A stretch of 64,000 nucleotides of DNA from positions 1 to 64,000 of the forward strand of contig DHGW01000014.1 of NCBI GenBank assembly GCA_002402965.1, written 5' to 3'. Origin of the DNA: Bacteroidales bacterium UBA4788. Its GTDB lineage: Bacteria; Bacteroidota; Bacteroidia; Bacteroidales; VadinHA17. The notes under the pieces are model-generated. The model searched no databases and was not told the origin of the DNA. It worked only from the letters and a program-made list of their open reading frames with translations. Below, one piece after another: positions 50,312 through 58,837 of this stretch. The position numbers and the translations under genes are program-made. Positions within the stretch are counted from its first letter, which is position 1; every line of letters begins with the position of its first letter.

Positions 50312-50461
50312 TGAAAAAAAGCTTGGCCGGACGTTAAATCCCGCCCTGTCATGAATGTACCTGAGAGGAGCCGGGCTAAAGCAGGGTTATGCAGAAAATC
50401 CAGGCATTGTGCATACCGGGATTGAAAGGCTGCGAATCGCCTTCTTATATCCTGCAGTAAT

Positions 50462-50818
50462 CTACTGTATGAACGGTATTGAGAGGGGGTACTTGAATAC
50501 CTCGCCCTTTGCGGCCCTGATGCTGGCAACAATGATGCATACAAGTTCAAGTATCGCAAGAGCTATCACCAGCGGTATCCCCACAATAATAAAGCATAAT
50601 GGTATTAGCAGCACTGTGTAAAGTGCCATGGAGATCTGGAAGTTCAGGGATGCTTTCCCGTTCAGATTTATCCACTCTGACTCATCCTTCCTGGAAATCC
50701 AGCAGATCAGCGGGCCGATTATCCCGCCGAAAGGAAAGAAGTAGCCTGCGAAGGCCGACAGGTGGCAGAACATTGCCCAGTCGCGCTCTTTTTGAGTGTA
50801 TGTCTTAATCTCTTCCAT
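50462..50818 (-). CDS. DUF4870 domain membrane protein
   Basis: 118 residues. ERDWAMFCHLSAFAGYFFPF and IIGPLICWISRKDESEWIN, followed by NGKASLNFQISMALYTVLLI and PLVIALAILELVCIIVASIR, give the DUF4870 pattern with three membrane helices. Small inner-membrane protein of unknown function. Confidence 0.9.
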   Translation of the reverse strand: MEEIKTYTQKERDWAMFCHLSAFAGYFFPFGGIIGPLICWISRKDESEWINLNGKASLNFQISMALYTVLLIPLCFIIVGIPLVIALAILELVCIIVASIRAAKGEVFKYPLSIPFIQ

Positions 50819-50863
50819 TGCTTTTTATTAAAAAGACGGTTCTTGAATCAAAATGCTGCATCG

Positions 50864-51715
50864 TCAGAAGCGGGCGAGTCTTTTCAGGTCGCTTATAAGC
50901 AGCCCGTTGGCATTCTTGCTGTCAACCAGGTGACTATCATAGTAATACATCACGGCATCATCAGTCCCGACAAGCATCTTCATGCAGGTGCCGGTTTGTT
51001 TGACGCCATCGGGTCCCACCTTGTGGACTATCAGGACATCCTTTTCCTTCGCCTCGATTGCATTCATGATCTCCTCCTCACCTGCAATCCTGACCTTGTA
51101 CGGGTAGTGTGCAGCTATCCTTTCAGCGGTGTTCACCTCAGGAGCCAGGTCATCCTCCCTGACAAGTATGGTCTTGTTCATTATGTCCGGAACGTTCCTG
51201 TTGTAGTATTTAAGGTAACGGAGAGCCGTCGTGGCCGGGTTCTTCATCACCAGGTCGGCATGATACTCCATGAAGCGAATGATCAGGCCGAGTTTGTAAC
51301 TGTATTCCTCCTCGGGAGCGCCTGAGAAGCATAGCGGGATGGCGCAGAACTCCGGCAGCTGGTCCAGTTCATCCACCTCAGCCCCCAGAAGCAGGTTAAG
51401 GAAGTCGTAGGTGGAGCCTGACTTGTCATTGCTGAAGTTGGTGATAGTCAGTACAATGAAGGAATACGCCGGGTCATTGCGCATGACATTGAACTCCTCA
51501 GTATTGATGTACTTCACCGGGGTGACTTTCCAGTATTTGTTCACCGCATCCTTTATCTCCGCGTTGTAAAAGGAGAACTGGTCAGCTTCAAGGACAACGC
51601 AGGTGACTGATTTCCGGAACTTCTCAGCATCGTCAACGGTAGGATACGGCCTCTGCTGCGCCGATACCGCCGGCACAAGCAGAATAAACAGGAGTAACAG
51701 GGGGGATTTCTTCAT
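50864..51715 (-). CDS. Secreted protein of unknown function
   Basis: 283 residues. Signal peptide KKSPLLLLFILLVPAVSAQQ. Alternating hydrophobic and charged segments suggest an alpha/beta fold (TCVVLEADQFSFYNAEIKDA, AYSFIVLTITNFSNDKSGST, KDVLIVHKVGPDGVKQTGTC). No family recognised. Six bases downstream of the next gene (51722-52462), so the two are cotranscribed. Confidence 0.65.
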   Translation of the reverse strand: MKKSPLLLLFILLVPAVSAQQRPYPTVDDAEKFRKSVTCVVLEADQFSFYNAEIKDAVNKYWKVTPVKYINTEEFNVMRNDPAYSFIVLTITNFSNDKSGSTYDFLNLLLGAEVDELDQLPEFCAIPLCFSGAPEEEYSYKLGLIIRFMEYHADLVMKNPATTALRYLKYYNRNVPDIMNKTILVREDDLAPEVNTAERIAAHYPYKVRIAGEEEIMNAIEAKEKDVLIVHKVGPDGVKQTGTCMKMLVGTDDAVMYYYDSHLVDSKNANGLLISDLKRLARF

Positions 51716-51721
51716 AAAAAA

Positions 51722-52462
51722 CTACTTATCAGCAGGAAGAAGGACCGGGTTTCTTTCATTGAACTTCCTAAGGTAAACGAACATCATCTTTTTCTGGTTC
51801 TTGTTGCGCATTGAGACAAACTCCTCATAGAGCTCGGGGTCTTTCATCAGAAGCGCCTCGAGGTTATCAATGTTATACTCATATGATTTCCCTGTCTCGA
51901 AATCTATCATAAACATCTCCAGGTCAGTGCGCGAGGAGTTGTTCCTGTAGGGATTGTAACCGTACGGGTCATAGTACCGTGATGAGTAGGGACTGTAATA
52001 ATATGGTGAGTATAATGACCTGTAGGGCGAGTAGTACGGATCATAATAGCCGTATTGATTGTAGCCCGTCTGTGTTGTCACGTCGGCCACGAAGTGAATA
52101 ATGGAGCCGAAGAAGGTGATGCGGTTGAAATTTCCCTGCACCTTGACATAGAGCACGCCGTTGCGGGCAAAGCCCCAGATATTGTCCTTCTCAATCTCCT
52201 GCCTGACACCCAGGTTATCATAGAAGTAGATCTTTTCTGAGGAAATCACCTGATCAAAAAAATCTTTGTCGTTATAATCAACTGACGTAAACAGTTTTGC
52301 CTTGGGTATGGGACTGTTAGTCTTCACCATGTCAAAGTTCAGGTATATACCGTCCCTGAACTTGAAATCAGGGGTATACTGAACAAGAGTATCCCCCTGC
52401 TGCGCCCTTGCCATGCCAGCGGCAATCATGGCGATGATCAGTGTCACTGCGGCCTTTTTCAT
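51722..52462 (-). CDS. Secreted protein with Tyr/Pro-rich repeat region
   Basis: 246 residues from ATG 52462 (signal MKKAAVTLIIAMIAAGMARAQQ; the frame extends nine codons further). Middle part (about 150-195) is Tyr/Pro/Ser-rich, with repeated YDPYY, YSPYR and SPYYYSPYSS units. N-terminal part (about 30-135) reads as beta-rich (KFRDGIYLNFDMVKTNSPIP, VKVQGNFNRITFFGSIIHFV). The C-terminus is helical (DPELYEEFVSMRNKNQKKMM). Not recognised. Promoter TATTTTTG at 52506-52513. Confidence 0.65.
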   Translation of the reverse strand: MKKAAVTLIIAMIAAGMARAQQGDTLVQYTPDFKFRDGIYLNFDMVKTNSPIPKAKLFTSVDYNDKDFFDQVISSEKIYFYDNLGVRQEIEKDNIWGFARNGVLYVKVQGNFNRITFFGSIIHFVADVTTQTGYNQYGYYDPYYSPYRSLYSPYYYSPYSSRYYDPYGYNPYRNNSSRTDLEMFMIDFETGKSYEYNIDNLEALLMKDPELYEEFVSMRNKNQKKMMFVYLRKFNERNPVLLPADK

Positions 52463-52505
52463 CACACTCTTTTTCAGGTTTAACTTCAAAAATTATACCG
52501 TAAAG

Positions 52506-52513
52506 CAAAAATA
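52506..52513 (-). promoter_or_regulatory. -7 box (TATTTTTG) of the secreted protein pair
   Basis: Perfect TAnnTTTG, 44 bases before ATG 52462. Confidence 0.45.
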
Positions 52514-52566
52514 ATCTTTTATGCTCACTGAAAGCAAGCCTCTCTTTATCTTTATTGAAATTGATG

Positions 52567-52574
52567 TATCTTTG
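52567..52574 (+). promoter_or_regulatory. -7 box (TATCTTTG) of the hybrid kinase gene
   Basis: Perfect TAnnTTTG, 29 bases before ATG 52603, divergent from the secreted-protein promoter. Confidence 0.45.
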
Positions 52575-52602
52575 GGTGAATTAAATCTACTGCGGTCATA
52601 AT

Positions 52603-53934
52603 ATGCCGAACAAAACCAGACCATCCTCCATCCCGCATTCGGACATGATGACAAGGAGGACGCGAGACCGGATCCTTTTACCTGTTGCACTTGCTCTTCT
52701 GCTGGTGATAATTGCACTGGTGACTGCTGTTTCAGGGCTTATATACACCCCGATAGTGTCGGGCATCATTGCGCTGGTACCCCTGGCACTGGCGATAGCG
52801 GAGCTGAGGAGGCTCATTGCCGACAGCAGGGATATTCTGAGGGAGCTTGCCTCGATAGCAGAGAAGAACGAGGAGGTGATCAACTCATTCTCGCACAAAA
52901 TCAGGGAGCCGCTCAACAATCTCGTTCTGCTGGGTAACATGCTGACTGAGACCACTTCCTCACCCAAGCAGCAGGAGCTGGTGGAGACCTTCATCGCCTC
53001 CACGGGGTCAATGGTGGACGTTGTCAATGAGCTCACCATGGAGACGGCGGGAAACATCACCTACGAACGCAGAGGTGAGATACGCTTCAGGCTCGGTCCA
53101 ATCATTCATGACACTATTGAGCTGATGAAGCTGAACAGAAAGCATGATCAGAGCGTGGTGAACTATGATGACCGCGGAGAGGGAGCAAGTGAATACAGCG
53201 GTGATCCCATAATAATCAAACAGATACTGATTGACCTGCTCAGTGCAGCCATTTCCGGCTCCTCGGGAAAGGCAACTATAAAGATACAGGTCAGGGAGGC
53301 CGGTGAACGTGAAGGTACCCAGAAGGTAGAGTTCACCCTCTCCGCCAACAACCCTGTCGTCTTCATCGGAGAGGGCCGGCAGCCCTATCCACTGGCAGGC
53401 AGGTTGATACGTGACTTCGGGGGGAACTGGCAGGAATCAGCAACCGGATCTGGATCATGGTTCGTATTTCATATCAACCTGCGCAAGGCTGAAAAGCATG
53501 CTCCTCCTGCAACGGCAAGCACTCTCATAAAGGGAATGCCGGCTGAGAAGGGCAGGAAAGAGATGAAAGACCTGAATATCCTGCTTGTGGAAGACAATCC
53601 CATAAATCAGCGCATCACCCAGCTCATGCTGGAGCCGCTTGTCAGACGGCTGGAGATAGCCCGCAATGGCAAAGAGGCGCTCGACATGTTCGGCACATCA
53701 CGCTATGACCTTATACTGATGGATGTGCAGATGCCGGTGATGAACGGACTGCTGGCAGCAGAAAAAATCAGAAGTCTTGAGATGAGCACCCAGGTCCATG
53801 TCCCTATCATTGCCATAACGGCCAACGCCATGCTGGGCGACAGGGAGCAGTGCCTTGCAGTGGGAATGGATGATTATATCAGTAAACCAATAGAGCCCGA
53901 AGTGCTCATTGAGAAGATCACGGCGCTGATCTGA
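52603..53934 (+). CDS. Hybrid histidine kinase-like protein with degenerate ATPase domain and intact receiver
   Basis: 443 residues. Two membrane helices (about 24-45 and 50-68). DHp domain with His98 in NSFSHKIREPLNNLVLLGNM. The expected HATPase_c region (about 195-295) lacks the catalytic N-box Asn (DLLSAAISGS, Ala215) and has no DxGxG D-box; only a remnant GSGSWFVFHINL G-region remains. The receiver (about 322-443) is intact: NILLVEDNPINQ, phosphoacceptor Asp374 in DLILMDVQMPVMNG, AITANA, and the conserved Lys in YISKPIEP. Likely a phosphorelay intermediate rather than a kinase. Convergent with a SpoIIE-type phosphatase. Confidence 0.85.
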   Translation: MPNKTRPSSIPHSDMMTRRTRDRILLPVALALLLVIIALVTAVSGLIYTPIVSGIIALVPLALAIAELRRLIADSRDILRELASIAEKNEEVINSFSHKIREPLNNLVLLGNMLTETTSSPKQQELVETFIASTGSMVDVVNELTMETAGNITYERRGEIRFRLGPIIHDTIELMKLNRKHDQSVVNYDDRGEGASEYSGDPIIIKQILIDLLSAAISGSSGKATIKIQVREAGEREGTQKVEFTLSANNPVVFIGEGRQPYPLAGRLIRDFGGNWQESATGSGSWFVFHINLRKAEKHAPPATASTLIKGMPAEKGRKEMKDLNILLVEDNPINQRITQLMLEPLVRRLEIARNGKEALDMFGTSRYDLILMDVQMPVMNGLLAAEKIRSLEMSTQVHVPIIAITANAMLGDREQCLAVGMDDYISKPIEPEVLIEKITALI

Positions 53935-53979
53935 CCGTCAGTTGCTGCCGTTGCCGGGACAACCATCCGGCCGGCCATG

Positions 53980-54960
53980 CTAGAAAGGCCTTACACCGAG
54001 AATCATCATGTCATCAATCTGGTCATGTCCCTCCATCCAGGAGGCAATGGTCTCGTCAAGGATCCGCTGCTGGTCTGACAGCGGATATTTGCTTATGGTG
54101 AGAAGAATATGCCTCAGGCGGCGGTACATGAACTTCTTGTTTTCAGGGCCGCCGAACTGATCAGCATACCCGTCAGAGAACAGATAGAGAAGGTCACCCT
54201 CCTGCAGGGTGAATGTACTGCGGTTGAACGAGACCATGGCGAACGACTGCACCACATTCTTCTTGTCGCCCTTGATCTCGATCAGCTTGTCGTCACGCAC
54301 AATATAGACCGGCAGGAAGGCACCCGAGAATTCCATCAGCTTCGTCTTCTTATCGATGATGCAGATACTCATCTCTATACCGTCCTTGATCATTGCCTTA
54401 CCGCTCTCTTCCTTGAAGAACGCCGATTCCAGTTCACGGTTCATGGTAAGCAGCACCTGGTCACTGTCATCAACCTTCAGATCATTGATGATCTTATGGA
54501 TTAGCTCCAGGCCGATCATTGACATGAGCGCTCCCGGGACGCCGTGGCCGGTGCAGTCTGCTGCCGCAATGAAATATTTGTCATCGCGTTCGCTGAACCA
54601 GTAGAAGTCGCCGCTGACGATATGCTTCGGGCGGTAATAGATGAAATAATCCGGGAAAATGCGTCGTATGTGATGCTCGGCTGGCAGGAGTGCCGCCTGT
54701 ATCCTGCATGCATAATTCAGGCTGTCAATAAGGTCCTTGTTGCGCAGCTGAAGTTCCGAACGCTGTATCTCGATCTCATCGTAGGCGTTCCTCAGCTCGG
54801 TAAGGTGCTTCCTGGTGCGCAGGAGCACCCAGAACTGAAGTATGGCCAGGTATATCAGAGCCACAACGATGAAAACCGCTATGGCATAGTTGATGGCCGG
54901 ATTGTCTCTCAGTCCGCCTGCCATGGCAGTCAACAGGGCCGGTGGCATCATGCCGTTCAC
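53980..54960 (-). CDS. SpoIIE-type PP2C serine phosphatase, membrane-bound
   Basis: 326 residues. One membrane helix (about 25-47), a coiled coil (about 48-82, ELRNAYDEIEIQRSELQLRN), then a PP2C-like SpoIIE domain with metal-binding Asp residues in SGDFYWFSERDD, AADCTGHGVPGALMSMIG, DLLYLFSDGYADQ and GHDQIDDMMILGV. Such proteins dephosphorylate an anti-sigma-factor antagonist (STAS protein); no partner is encoded nearby. Its ATG overlaps the UbiD stop by four bases, so the two genes share a transcript. Confidence 0.92.
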   Translation of the reverse strand: MNGMMPPALLTAMAGGLRDNPAINYAIAVFIVVALIYLAILQFWVLLRTRKHLTELRNAYDEIEIQRSELQLRNKDLIDSLNYACRIQAALLPAEHHIRRIFPDYFIYYRPKHIVSGDFYWFSERDDKYFIAAADCTGHGVPGALMSMIGLELIHKIINDLKVDDSDQVLLTMNRELESAFFKEESGKAMIKDGIEMSICIIDKKTKLMEFSGAFLPVYIVRDDKLIEIKGDKKNVVQSFAMVSFNRSTFTLQEGDLLYLFSDGYADQFGGPENKKFMYRRLRHILLTISKYPLSDQQRILDETIASWMEGHDQIDDMMILGVRPF

Positions 54961-56846
54961 CCGGCGGAGCTGTTTACGGTCTCCACGGAGGCTTCGCCCG
55001 GCCTGAGCAGGGGAAGAAGCCTGAGAGACGGTGATTCAAGGAACGGGCCGAGCCCGTATTCATTCCACCTGTGGTCTACCAGCTCAATCGTCTCACTGTC
55101 TGAGCAGACAATGTTGGGCCAATCCCTGGGGAAAACGGGCAGTGAGTGTGTCTTGGAGGTGGCGTCTATGAAGATTGCCCCGCCCCCGAGATGGTACAGG
55201 TCACGTGCCGGATCACTGTTACCTGTCACCAGCCATGTAAGCATGGATGGATCATCGGCATCAGCGCCTTCATCCACTGCTATTATTACAGTGCCCGGAG
55301 CAGTGAGTGGCGCTGGAAGAGATGCGGCCAGTCGATGCATGTCAAGCCCCTCCGCCGGTTTTCTGATGATCAGCACTGCAACCGGCAGACCGTGATCAGC
55401 AAGCGTTTGCATATTGATGACGACCTCACCGGTGATCTCATCATCAGTGAGAAGCAGCAGTGGAACAGAATGAGCCTCTGCAGTACGCTCCTCGGCAAGT
55501 TTTACCGTAGCGTCAATGCCCAGCTTCCCTCCCATGCTGAACCTGTCGGAAGAATGGTCAAGCACATCGAGGGGGCCGCTGGTCAGGTGAAGGTCTGTTT
55601 CAAACCGGACGTTGGCGAAGAAAGCCTCTGCGACAGCCCGGTAATCGGTCACGTGAACGGGGTTACTGACTACGATAATATACTTGCTGAGCATCATCTG
55701 ACCGGCGCCAAAAAGGGCGCTGAGCACTTTCATCCCCTGTCCGGGGTAGGTCTTGTCGATGCTGACTATCACCAGGTTGTGGGCCACGCCGGAGACGGGC
55801 ATGTGCAGCTCTCGTATCTCGGGAGCTATTGCCAGCTTTATGGGAGCAAAGAAAATCTTTTCCGTGGCCTTGCCCATCCATGCGTCTTCCATCGGTGGCA
55901 CGCCCACCACAGTGGCGGGATAGACAGCGTTCTTCCTGTGGGTAATACAGGTGACATGAAACTTCGGGTACAGATCGGCCAGCGAATAGAATCCCGTGTG
56001 ATCGCCAAAGGGACCTTCGGTGACGGGGTCCTCTGCAGTATCAACATATCCTTCAATCACGAAGTCAGAGTCAGCCGGCACCCAAAGATCATTTGTAAGG
56101 CATTTGACGAGGGTCACTCTTTTGTGGCGGAGGAATGCCGCGAGGAGGTATTCGCTTATATCTTCAGGCAGCGGTGCCGTGGCGGCATAGGTATAGACGG
56201 GGTCTCCGCCAAGTGTCACTGAGACGGGCATCCGTCCTCCCCTTTTCTTCCAGGCCTCAAAATGGCGGGCCCCGGTCTTATGCCTGTGCCAGTGCATCCC
56301 TGTAACGTCTTGCTCCATGACCTGCATGCGGTACATTCCAAGGTTGTTCCTTCCTGTTTCGGGGTGCCTGGTGTGAACCAGGGGAAGGGTGATAAACCTG
56401 CCTCCGTCATGAGGCCAGCACTTGAGTATGGGCAGCATGCCGAGGTCAGCAACCGGGTCAACCACCTCCTGGCACTCACCCCGGCCCCTTTTTCTCCGGG
56501 GTGACAGTGTCAGAAACCTGAGCATGCCCGGCAGGCGTGCCAGCTTCCCTGACAGTCCTCGTGCCTGACTAAGCGATTCTATCGAGGAAAAGATCTCATC
56601 ACCGGCATCGTCCAGGGAGTTGCGGCCGATGGCCGCTGCCATCCGCTCGTCAGAGGCAAAGGCATTTATGAGCAGAGGGAACCCTGTGCCGGTATTCTCG
56701 AAGAGAAGAGCCTTGCCACCGTTTTTCACGAGCCTGTCAGCAATCTCGGTTATCTCCAGTACAGGATTGACCGGGCACGTTACGCGTGCCAGCTGGCCGC
56801 GTGACTCAAGAAATGCGGCAAAATGAGCAAGACCGTTAAACGACAT
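54957..56846 (-). CDS. UbiD family decarboxylase (probable menaquinone biosynthesis)
   Basis: 629 residues from ATG 56846; the in-frame extension to 56969 covers a terminator and promoter and is rejected. UbiD fold dependent on prenylated FMN: AFLESRGQLARVTCPVNPVL, GGRFITLPLVHTRHPETGRN, GMYRMQVMEQDVTGMHWHRH, the catalytic region VEGYVDTAEDPVTEGPFGDH and PPMEDAWMGKATEKIF. Bacteroidota using the futalosine route carry such a decarboxylase (MqnL) after MqnD; that role is inferred from mqnB and mqnD in the same window. Leads into the SpoIIE phosphatase gene. Confidence 0.9.
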   Translation of the reverse strand: MSFNGLAHFAAFLESRGQLARVTCPVNPVLEITEIADRLVKNGGKALLFENTGTGFPLLINAFASDERMAAAIGRNSLDDAGDEIFSSIESLSQARGLSGKLARLPGMLRFLTLSPRRKRGRGECQEVVDPVADLGMLPILKCWPHDGGRFITLPLVHTRHPETGRNNLGMYRMQVMEQDVTGMHWHRHKTGARHFEAWKKRGGRMPVSVTLGGDPVYTYAATAPLPEDISEYLLAAFLRHKRVTLVKCLTNDLWVPADSDFVIEGYVDTAEDPVTEGPFGDHTGFYSLADLYPKFHVTCITHRKNAVYPATVVGVPPMEDAWMGKATEKIFFAPIKLAIAPEIRELHMPVSGVAHNLVIVSIDKTYPGQGMKVLSALFGAGQMMLSKYIIVVSNPVHVTDYRAVAEAFFANVRFETDLHLTSGPLDVLDHSSDRFSMGGKLGIDATVKLAEERTAEAHSVPLLLLTDDEITGEVVINMQTLADHGLPVAVLIIRKPAEGLDMHRLAASLPAPLTAPGTVIIAVDEGADADDPSMLTWLVTGNSDPARDLYHLGGGAIFIDATSKTHSLPVFPRDWPNIVCSDSETIELVDHRWNEYGLGPFLESPSLRLLPLLRPGEASVETVNSSAG

Positions 56847-56863
56847 TAAGACACAGATTTCTA

Positions 56864-56871
56864 CAAATATA
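56864..56871 (-). promoter_or_regulatory. -7 box (TATATTTG) of ubiD-like gene
   Basis: Perfect TAnnTTTG, 18 bases before ATG 56846, directly downstream of the eno terminator. Confidence 0.5.
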
Positions 56872-56873
56872 AA

Positions 56874-56903
56874 AAATAAAAACTCCGCGGAGGCGGAGTT
56901 TTT
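56874..56903 (-). terminator. Intrinsic terminator of eno
   Basis: AAAAACTCCGC (56878-56888) pairs with GCGGAGTTTTT (56893-56903), loop CTCC on the minus strand, then T-rich sequence that merges into the next promoter. Confidence 0.8.
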
Positions 56904-56922
56904 ACAAAGGTGGAAGTAAGTA

Positions 56923-58203
56923 TCAACCTTCGCAGCCGTATACTGCATTTGCGCCCAGTTCCTCCTCAATGCGGAGAAGCTGGTTGTACTTTGAAATGCG
57001 GTCGGTACGGCTGAGTGAGCCGGTCTTAATCTGTCCCGAATTGGTGGCGACGGCCACGTCGGCTATCGTAGTGTCTTCAGTCTCTCCTGAACGGTGCGAG
57101 GTGACGGTGGTATAACCTGCCCTGTGCGCCATCTCAATGCAATTGAGAGTCTCGGTCAGGGTGCCAATCTGGTTCAGTTTGATGAGGATGGAGTTGGCAC
57201 AACCCAGGCTGATGCCCTTTTCGAGGTACTCCACGTTGGTGACGAAGAGGTCGTCGCCCACGATCTGGATCTTTGATCCCAGCTGGTCAGTATGCATCTT
57301 CCAACCTTCCCAGTCGCCCTCGCTCATTCCGTCCTCAATGGAGTCAATAATGGGGTACTTTTCAACCAGCGCTGTGAGATAATCAGCCTGCTGTGCAGAG
57401 GTAAGCTTTTTGGCATTCTTGCCTTCGAATTTAGTGTAGTCATAAACACCATTCTCGAAGAATGAGCTTGCTGCACAGTCGAGAGCGATGGCAACGTCGG
57501 TGACAGGTTTGTACCCGGCGGCGGTGATAGCCTTGATGATGCTGTCAAGTGCATCTTCGGTGCCAGTGAGAGCAGGTGCGAAGCCACCTTCATCACCAAC
57601 TGCAGTGCTGAGACCACGCTCCTTGAGCACTTTCTTCAGTGAGTGGAACACCTCTGCTCCCATCCTGAGGCCTTCGGCGAAAGTGGTAGCGCCTTTGGGA
57701 CGGATCATGAACTCCTGGAATGCAATTGGTGCATCAGAGTGAGCTCCGCCATTGATGATGTTCATCATCGGGACTGGCAGTACGCGTGCGTTTGTTCCGC
57801 CGATATACCTGTAGAGAGGAAGTCCGTGGTATGCTGCAGCAGCCTTTGCACATGCAAGTGAAACACCAAGGATTGCATTTGCACCAAGGGTGCTCTTTGT
57901 CGGCGTGCCGTCAAGGTCAAGCATCTTCTGGTCAATTGCAATCTGATTTGTTACATCCATTCCCATGATGTCCTCGGCAATTACATTGTTGACATTATGC
58001 ACTGCCTTCAGGACACCCTTGCCAAGATAACGGGACTTGTCGCCGTCGCGAAGCTCGAGAGCCTCGTTTTCGCCTGTTGATGCTCCCGATGGTACTGCTG
58101 CCCTTCCGGATGCACCGCTGGATGTTATGACTTCGACCTCGATGGTCGGATTGCCCCTTGAATCAAGGATTTCTCTTGCGTGAACACTAACTATCTGACT
58201 CAT
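56923..58203 (-). CDS. eno: Enolase
   Basis: 426 residues. Interconverts 2-phosphoglycerate and PEP. SQIVSVHAREILDSRGNPTI, the substrate loop SGASTGENEALELRDGD, GGAHSDAPIAFQEFMIRP, the metal-binding Asp/Glu residues in AIALDCAASSFFE, IIDSIEDGMSEGDWEGW and QIVGDDLFVTN, and the catalytic Lys in SILIKLNQIGTLTETL and SHRSGETEDTTIAD. Full length. Follows the ribosomal cluster but is separated by a terminator. Confidence 0.98.
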   Translation of the reverse strand: MSQIVSVHAREILDSRGNPTIEVEVITSSGASGRAAVPSGASTGENEALELRDGDKSRYLGKGVLKAVHNVNNVIAEDIMGMDVTNQIAIDQKMLDLDGTPTKSTLGANAILGVSLACAKAAAAYHGLPLYRYIGGTNARVLPVPMMNIINGGAHSDAPIAFQEFMIRPKGATTFAEGLRMGAEVFHSLKKVLKERGLSTAVGDEGGFAPALTGTEDALDSIIKAITAAGYKPVTDVAIALDCAASSFFENGVYDYTKFEGKNAKKLTSAQQADYLTALVEKYPIIDSIEDGMSEGDWEGWKMHTDQLGSKIQIVGDDLFVTNVEYLEKGISLGCANSILIKLNQIGTLTETLNCIEMAHRAGYTTVTSHRSGETEDTTIADVAVATNSGQIKTGSLSRTDRISKYNQLLRIEEELGANAVYGCEG

Positions 58204-58239
58204 TGTACTTTATGTTTTATTGAATTAAATGCAATTTAA

Positions 58240-58277
58240 GAAAAAAAGGGATACGGCCATAAAGACGATATCCCTTC
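58240..58277 (-). terminator. Intrinsic terminator after rplQ
   Basis: AAGGGATA (58246-58253) pairs with TATCCCTT (58269-58276). On the minus strand the stem is followed by seven T. Ends the ribosomal protein cluster transcript. Confidence 0.75.
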
Positions 58278-58296
58278 CTTATGTAAGCATGATCTG

Positions 58297-58815
58297 CTAT
58301 TCTTTTGATTCTTCTGCTTCAGGAGCTATTTTTTCTGCCGGGGCTTCTTCCTTTGACTTTGTCTCCGTCACTGCTGCTGCCGTTTCAGCTTTTTTCTTCG
58401 GGCTGCGGCGGCGGCGTGCTGTCTTGGCTTTTGCACCTTCAGCTGCCAGCATATTCTCATTGAAGTCGACCAGTTCGATGATGCACATCTCAGCTGAGTC
58501 GCCCAACCGGGTTCCGGTTTTGAGTATGCGGGTATATCCTCCCGGGCGGGTTGCAATTTTTGGGGCCACTTCCCTGAAGAGTTCAGAGACGGCGTTTTTG
58601 TTTTCAAGATAACTGAACACCACTCTGCGTGAGTGAGTTGAATCCTCCTTTGACTTTGTGATGAGGGGCTCAACGTATGTCCTCAGCGCTCTTGCCTTGG
58701 CGGTTGTGGTGGTGATACTCTTGTGAAGAATGAGTGATGACGCCAGGTTGGCCATCATCGCCTTTCTGTCGGCGCTTTTTCTTCCAAGGTGGTTAAAAGA
58801 ATTTAAATGTCGCAT
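58297..58815 (-). CDS. rplQ: 50S ribosomal protein L17
   Basis: 172 residues. MRHLNSFNHLGRKSADRKAM and KIATRPGGYTRILKTGTRLG are the L17 core (about 1-115). The last 50 or so residues are a low-complexity tail, basic first (ARRRRSPKKKAE) then Ala/Glu-rich (EEAPAEKIAPEAEESKE), longer than most L17 proteins. Last gene of the alpha operon. Confidence 0.97.
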   Translation of the reverse strand: MRHLNSFNHLGRKSADRKAMMANLASSLILHKSITTTTAKARALRTYVEPLITKSKEDSTHSRRVVFSYLENKNAVSELFREVAPKIATRPGGYTRILKTGTRLGDSAEMCIIELVDFNENMLAAEGAKAKTARRRRSPKKKAETAAAVTETKSKEEAPAEKIAPEAEESKE

Positions 58816-58837
58816 TTCTCTCTGTCCTTACCTGTTA

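Noticed and set aside
55146..56222. A 358-codon open frame on the plus strand
   Set aside because: It lies wholly antisense to the UbiD gene, has no start signal, no recognisable motif, and its composition is what a mirrored GC-rich codon pattern gives.
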